DNA from: Bacteroidaceae bacterium
GTDB taxonomy: Bacteria; Bacteroidota; Bacteroidia; Bacteroidales; Bacteroidaceae
Reading direction: 5' to 3'
Assembly (NCBI GenBank): GCA_900772575.1
Contig: CAAHEN010000139.1
Span: 1 to 9,811, forward strand
DNA length: 9,811 bases
In this document: positions 6,588-9,811 of the stretch, one piece after another
Position numbering within the stretch: position 1 is the first letter of the stretch
Layout of the letters: the number at the start of each line of letters is the position of its first letter
Program-made: the position numbers and the translations under genes
Notes under the pieces: generated by a model
Database searches by the model: none
What the model saw: only the letters and a program-made list of their open reading frames with translations
What the model was told of the DNA's origin: nothing

Positions 6588-8873
6588 ATGGTCAAGATAA
6601 CAAAAGAAGCCGCCCTGCTCTATCACTCACAGGGCAAGCCGGGAAAGATAGAAGTCGTTCCCACCAAACCCTACCGCACACAGACCGACCTGTCACTGGC
6701 CTATTCGCCAGGCGTCGCAGAGCCCTGTCTGGAAATCCAGAAGAATCCGCATGACGCCTACAAATACACCAACAAGGGTAATCTCGTAGCCGTCATCTCC
6801 AACGGTACGGCGGTGCTGGGGCTCGGCGACATCGGCGCCATGAGCGGCAAGCCCGTCATGGAGGGCAAGAGCCTCTTGTTCAAAATCTATGCCGGCGTGG
6901 ACGCTTTCGACATCGAGGTCAACGAGAAAGACCCCGACAAGTTCATTGAGGCCGTCAAGGCCATCTCACCGACATTCGGCGGCATCAACCTCGAAGACAT
7001 CAAGGCCCCTGAATGCTTCGAGATAGAGCAGCGCCTGAAGGCCGAGCTCGACATTCCCGTCATGCACGACGACCAGCACGGCACAGCCATCATCTCGGCC
7101 GCCGGCCTGATCAACGCCCTCGACGTGGCTGGCAAGAAAATCGAAGACGCCACCATCGTGGTCAACGGCGCCGGCGCCGCCGCCATCTCCTGCACCCGTC
7201 TCTACTGCTCGTTCGGCGCCCGCCGTGAGAACATCGTCATGCTCGACTCCAAGGGCGTCATTCGCGCCGACCGCCCTAACCTGACAGAGCAGAAGCGTGA
7301 ATTTGCCACCGACCGCGACCTGCACACCCTCGAAGAGGCCGTACGCGGAGCCGACGTCTTCGTCGGACTCTCCAAGGGCAACGTACTCAGCAAGGACATG
7401 GTACGCTCCATGGCCGAGAAGCCCATCATCTTCGCCTTGGCCAACCCCGTACCCGAGATTTCCTACGAGGACGCCAAAGCCGCCCGCCCTGATGTGCTCA
7501 TGAGCACCGGACGCACGGACTATCCCAACCAGATCAACAACGTCATCGGCTTTCCCTACATCTTCCGCGGCGCCCTCGACACTGCCGCCAAGGCTATCAA
7601 CGAGGAGATGAAGCTCGCCGCCGCACGCGCCATAGCCGACCTGGCCCGCCGTCCGGTTCCCGACATTGTCAACCGCGCCTACCATGTGCGCAACTTCACT
7701 TTCGGCCCCGACTACTTTATCCCCAAGCCCGTCGACCCACGGCTGATCACCGAGGTATCGATGGCCGTGGCCAAGGCCGCCATGGAGAGCGGCGTGGCCC
7801 GTAGCCCCATCACCGACTGGAAGGCCTACCGCCAGCACCTGCGCGAGCTCATGGGGCAGGAAAGCAAGTTCACCCAGAACCTCTATGACACCGCCAGCCT
7901 CGCCCCCAAGCGCGTGGTCTTCGCCGAAGGCACACACCCCACCATGCTCGAGGCCGCCATCCGCGCCAAGGAAGAGGGCATCTGCCACCCCATCCTGCTC
8001 GGCAACGACGTGCAAATACGCCACATGGCCGACGACATGAAGCTCAACCTGGACGGCGTCGAGATTCTCAACCTCCGCGACGACGCACAGACGGAGCGCC
8101 GCGCCCGCTATGCCGAAATCCTCGCCGACAAGAAGCGGCGCGAGGGCTACACCCTGCAAGAGGCCATCGACAAGATGTACGAGCGCAACTACTTCGGCAT
8201 GATGATGGTCGAGACGGGTGAGGCCGACGCCTTCATCACCGGTCTCTACACCAAATACTCCAACACCATCAAGGTGGCCAAAGACGTCATCGGCATCCGC
8301 CCGGGCTACAAGCATTTCGGCACGATGCACCTCATCAACTCGAAAAAGGGCATCTACTTCATCGCCGACACGCTCATCAACCGCAACCCCGACCGTGAGG
8401 CCCTGCTCGACATTGCCAAGCTATCGGCCTCGACGGTGCGCTTCTTCAACCGCACACCGGTCATCGCCATGCTCTCCTACTCCAACTTCGGCGCCGACAC
8501 GACCGGCGGCCCCGCCACCGTACATGAGGTCGTGGCCAAGATGCAGCAGGAGTATCCAGACTTGGCCATCGACGGTGAGATGCAGGTCAACTTCGCCCTC
8601 GACAAGGAGCTGCGCGACGACAAGTACCCCTTCACCCGCCTGAAGGGACAGGACGTCAACACGCTCGTCTTCCCCAATCTGACCAGCGCCAACACGGCCT
8701 ACAAGATGATCAAGGACATGGCCGACGACGCGGAGGTGGTGGGCCCCATCCAGATGGGACTCAACAAGCCGATCCACTTCACCGACTTCGAATGCAGCGT
8801 CCGTGACATCGTCAACATCACGGCTGTGGCCGTCATCGACGCCATCGTCCAGGAGAAGAAACAGCACCATTGA
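6588..8873 (+). CDS. maeB: NADP-dependent malic enzyme with C-terminal phosphotransacetylase-like domain
   Basis: MaeB oxidatively decarboxylates malate to pyruvate and CO2 in the cytoplasm with reduction of NADP, linking the dicarboxylate branch to pyruvate/acetyl-CoA and supplying NADPH. The protein is 761 residues, the normal size of the hybrid family (E. coli MaeB, about 759). The malic domain has the catalytic pair Y39 (AYSPGVAEPC) and K94 (VMEGKSLLFK), with metal ligands E136-D137 (LEDIKAPECFEIE) and D162 (HDDQHGTA). A Rossmann nucleotide loop, NGAGAAA, is at 193-199. From about residue 425 (VVFAEGTHPTMLEAA onward) comes a complete phosphotransacetylase-like domain, which in the hybrid enzymes acts mainly as an acetyl-CoA/acetyl-phosphate-responsive regulatory part. 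The start at 6588 follows a clear promoter and gives the usual N-terminus (MVKITKEAALLYHSQGKPGKI). The frame stays open far upstream through the permease gene, but that is not coding. It is probably transcribed alone: promoter before, large hairpin after. Confidence 0.96.
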   Translation: MVKITKEAALLYHSQGKPGKIEVVPTKPYRTQTDLSLAYSPGVAEPCLEIQKNPHDAYKYTNKGNLVAVISNGTAVLGLGDIGAMSGKPVMEGKSLLFKIYAGVDAFDIEVNEKDPDKFIEAVKAISPTFGGINLEDIKAPECFEIEQRLKAELDIPVMHDDQHGTAIISAAGLINALDVAGKKIEDATIVVNGAGAAAISCTRLYCSFGARRENIVMLDSKGVIRADRPNLTEQKREFATDRDLHTLEEAVRGADVFVGLSKGNVLSKDMVRSMAEKPIIFALANPVPEISYEDAKAARPDVLMSTGRTDYPNQINNVIGFPYIFRGALDTAAKAINEEMKLAAARAIADLARRPVPDIVNRAYHVRNFTFGPDYFIPKPVDPRLITEVSMAVAKAAMESGVARSPITDWKAYRQHLRELMGQESKFTQNLYDTASLAPKRVVFAEGTHPTMLEAAIRAKEEGICHPILLGNDVQIRHMADDMKLNLDGVEILNLRDDAQTERRARYAEILADKKRREGYTLQEAIDKMYERNYFGMMMVETGEADAFITGLYTKYSNTIKVAKDVIGIRPGYKHFGTMHLINSKKGIYFIADTLINRNPDREALLDIAKLSASTVRFFNRTPVIAMLSYSNFGADTTGGPATVHEVVAKMQQEYPDLAIDGEMQVNFALDKELRDDKYPFTRLKGQDVNTLVFPNLTSANTAYKMIKDMADDAEVVGPIQMGLNKPIHFTDFECSVRDIVNITAVAVIDAIVQEKKQHH

Positions 8874-8902
8874 GGCACTCCACGGCCCGGGCCCGCCAGT
8901 GG

Positions 8903-8963
8903 CCCTGAAGGGAGAGAGTCCCGGCAACGCTCGCAACGCTGCCGGGACTCTCTCCCTTCAGGG
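8903..8963 (+). terminator. Perfect 24-bp inverted repeat after maeB (probable terminator or 3' stabiliser)
   Basis: Arms 8903-8926 and 8940-8963 are exact reverse complements over 24 bases and enclose a 13-base loop (8927-8939). The hairpin starts 29 bases after the maeB stop. One arm is purine-rich (GGGAGAGAGTCCC core). No U-run follows (GGACACATG), so the role as terminator is inferred from position and stem strength. It could equally be a 3'-end stabiliser or a copy of a dispersed palindromic repeat. Confidence 0.7.
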
Positions 8964-9112
8964 GGACACATGTGGGGCACCTTCAGTGAGCCGACGGGCA
9001 GCCACACAACATCGTTGCCGAGCCCAGGCACCAGAATGTGAGCAAGCATGACGAAGCGAGCCATGTTTTCCAAAATCTAAAAGGATAGCTTTCCCATGTC
9101 GCTCATTTGCAC

Positions 9113-9120
9113 TAATTTTG
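9113..9120 (+). promoter_or_regulatory. Bacteroidota -7 box immediately before the acyltransferase gene
   Basis: TAATTTTG matches TAnnTTTG exactly and lies in the AT-richest part of the window (about 9065-9120). It ends only five bases before the ATG at 9126, so the transcript would begin at or very near the start codon. No convincing -33 element is seen about 19-21 bases upstream. A direct repeat TTTGCAC occurs at 9106-9112 and 9117-9123, the second copy overlapping the box. Confidence 0.65.
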
Positions 9121-9125
9121 CACGC

Positions 9126-9811
9126 ATGAAAATGCTCATGGGCCTACTTCACCTGCTGTCACGGCTACCGCTGCGTGTGCTCTACGTGGTGGCCACGGCC
9201 TGCTATCCGGTACTCTACTACGTGGTGCGCTACCGCCGCCGCGTAGTGCGCCAGAACATTGACACGGCGTTCCCAGAGATGCCTGTGGCCGAGCGCCGGC
9301 TGACAGAACGCCGCTTCTACCGCTGGTTTTGCGACTATGTCGTGGAGACGCTCAAGCTCCTGACCATCACCCCCGCCGAGATGCGCCGCCGGCTGGTCGT
9401 CGAGGGCGCGGACGGCATGGAGGCCCAGTTGGCCGACCATCCCTTCGTCTTCATCTATCTGGGCCATTACTGCAACTGGGAGTGGATCTCCTCGATCCCC
9501 CTGTGGATGAACCGACCCACGACCCACTGCGCACAACTCTATCGCCCGCTCAAGAACGCTGACTTCGACGCCCTCTTCCACGACATGCGCACGCGCTTCG
9601 GGGCTGAGAACATCTCGAAATACGAAGCCCTGCGGCACATCGTGGCCCTCAAGCAGGCCGGCAAGCGCACCGTCATCGGCTTCATCTCAGACCAGTCGCC
9701 AGGCTGGAACAGCATCCACGACTGGGTGGACTTCCTGCACCACGACACGCCCGTCTTCACCGGGACAGAGCGCATCGCCAAGAATGTGAACGCGGCGGTC
9801 TACTTCGCCGA
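9126..9811 (+). CDS. Lipid A late acyltransferase, LpxL/HtrB family (partial at 3' end)
   Basis: Enzymes of this family add a secondary acyl chain to the lipid A precursor at the cytoplasmic face of the inner membrane. Bacteroides lipid A is typically penta-acylated with a single such chain. The window shows 228 residues of a protein usually near 300, so about the last quarter is missing. Residues 1-35 form a hydrophobic membrane anchor (LLHLLSRLPLRVLYVVATACYPVLYYVV) followed by a basic stretch, then the family-typical VVRQNIDTAFPEM. The catalytic HX4E motif is H114 to E119 (LGHYCNWEW). The later segments QLYRPLKN and FISDQSPG also fit the LPLAT family. The start could be ATG 9126, 9132 or 9138 (MKMLMG); the promoter position makes the later ones possible. 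It is separated from maeB by 252 bases holding a hairpin and a promoter, so it is likely a separate transcript. Which of LpxL/LpxM/LpxP it replaces cannot be told. Confidence 0.9.
   Translation, partial: MKMLMGLLHLLSRLPLRVLYVVATACYPVLYYVVRYRRRVVRQNIDTAFPEMPVAERRLTERRFYRWFCDYVVETLKLLTITPAEMRRRLVVEGADGMEAQLADHPFVFIYLGHYCNWEWISSIPLWMNRPTTHCAQLYRPLKNADFDALFHDMRTRFGAENISKYEALRHIVALKQAGKRTVIGFISDQSPGWNSIHDWVDFLHHDTPVFTGTERIAKNVNAAVYFA

Noticed and set aside
6966..8330. A 454-codon open frame on the minus strand opposite maeB
   Set aside because: Same cause: a compositional shadow of a well-supported malic enzyme gene, with low-complexity Gly/Val/Asp-rich translation.
8875..8900. Short GC palindrome GGCCCGGGCC between the maeB stop and the large hairpin
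   Set aside because: A ten-base palindrome flanked by weak four-base pairing is unremarkable at this GC content and is overshadowed by the adjacent perfect stem.
8803..9051. Possible small gene (82 codons) overlapping the maeB end and the following spacer
   Set aside because: It runs through the maeB coding end and both arms of the 24-bp inverted repeat, lacks any plausible leader, and shows no recognisable motif.

Overview
This window comes from a GC-rich member of the Bacteroidota, most likely Bacteroidales (Prevotellaceae-like or a neighbouring family; the genus cannot be settled from sequence alone). Three things point there. The first gene is an Fkp-type bifunctional fucokinase/GDP-fucose pyrophosphorylase. 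Two intergenic regions carry the Bacteroidota -7 promoter box TAnnTTTG. The genes have A-rich leaders rather than Shine-Dalgarno sequences. All seven genes are on the + strand, with strongly C/G-ending codons, and the short intergenic gaps are the only AT-rich spots.

Positions 1-6462 hold five closely spaced genes (gaps of 48, 45, 13 and 54 bases) that could be one transcription unit: the C-terminal half of fkp; a secreted 5'-nucleotidase/metallophosphatase; agmatine deiminase (aguA); N-carbamoylputrescine amidase (aguB); and a FucP-type sugar:proton symporter. AguA and AguB form a complete two-step route from agmatine to putrescine. Fkp and the FucP-like permease together suggest uptake of free fucose (or a related sugar) and its conversion to GDP-fucose for surface glycans. 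The nucleotidase would salvage nucleotides outside the inner membrane.

Positions 6463-6587 hold a long GC-rich hairpin followed at once by a TAnnTTTG promoter for maeB, a full-length NADP-type malic enzyme fused to a phosphotransacetylase-like domain (6588-8873). Positions 8874-9125 hold a perfect 24-bp inverted repeat and then a second TAnnTTTG box lying only five bases before the ATG of the last gene, a lipid A late acyltransferase (LpxL/HtrB family) cut off by the window end.

The protein-coding content is ordinary metabolism, all of it recognisable. I found no mobile element, CRISPR array, RNA gene or undescribed multi-gene system. The points worth a second look are non-coding: the two large hairpins without U-tracts, the overlap of one with the maeB promoter, and the nearly leaderless start of the acyltransferase gene.
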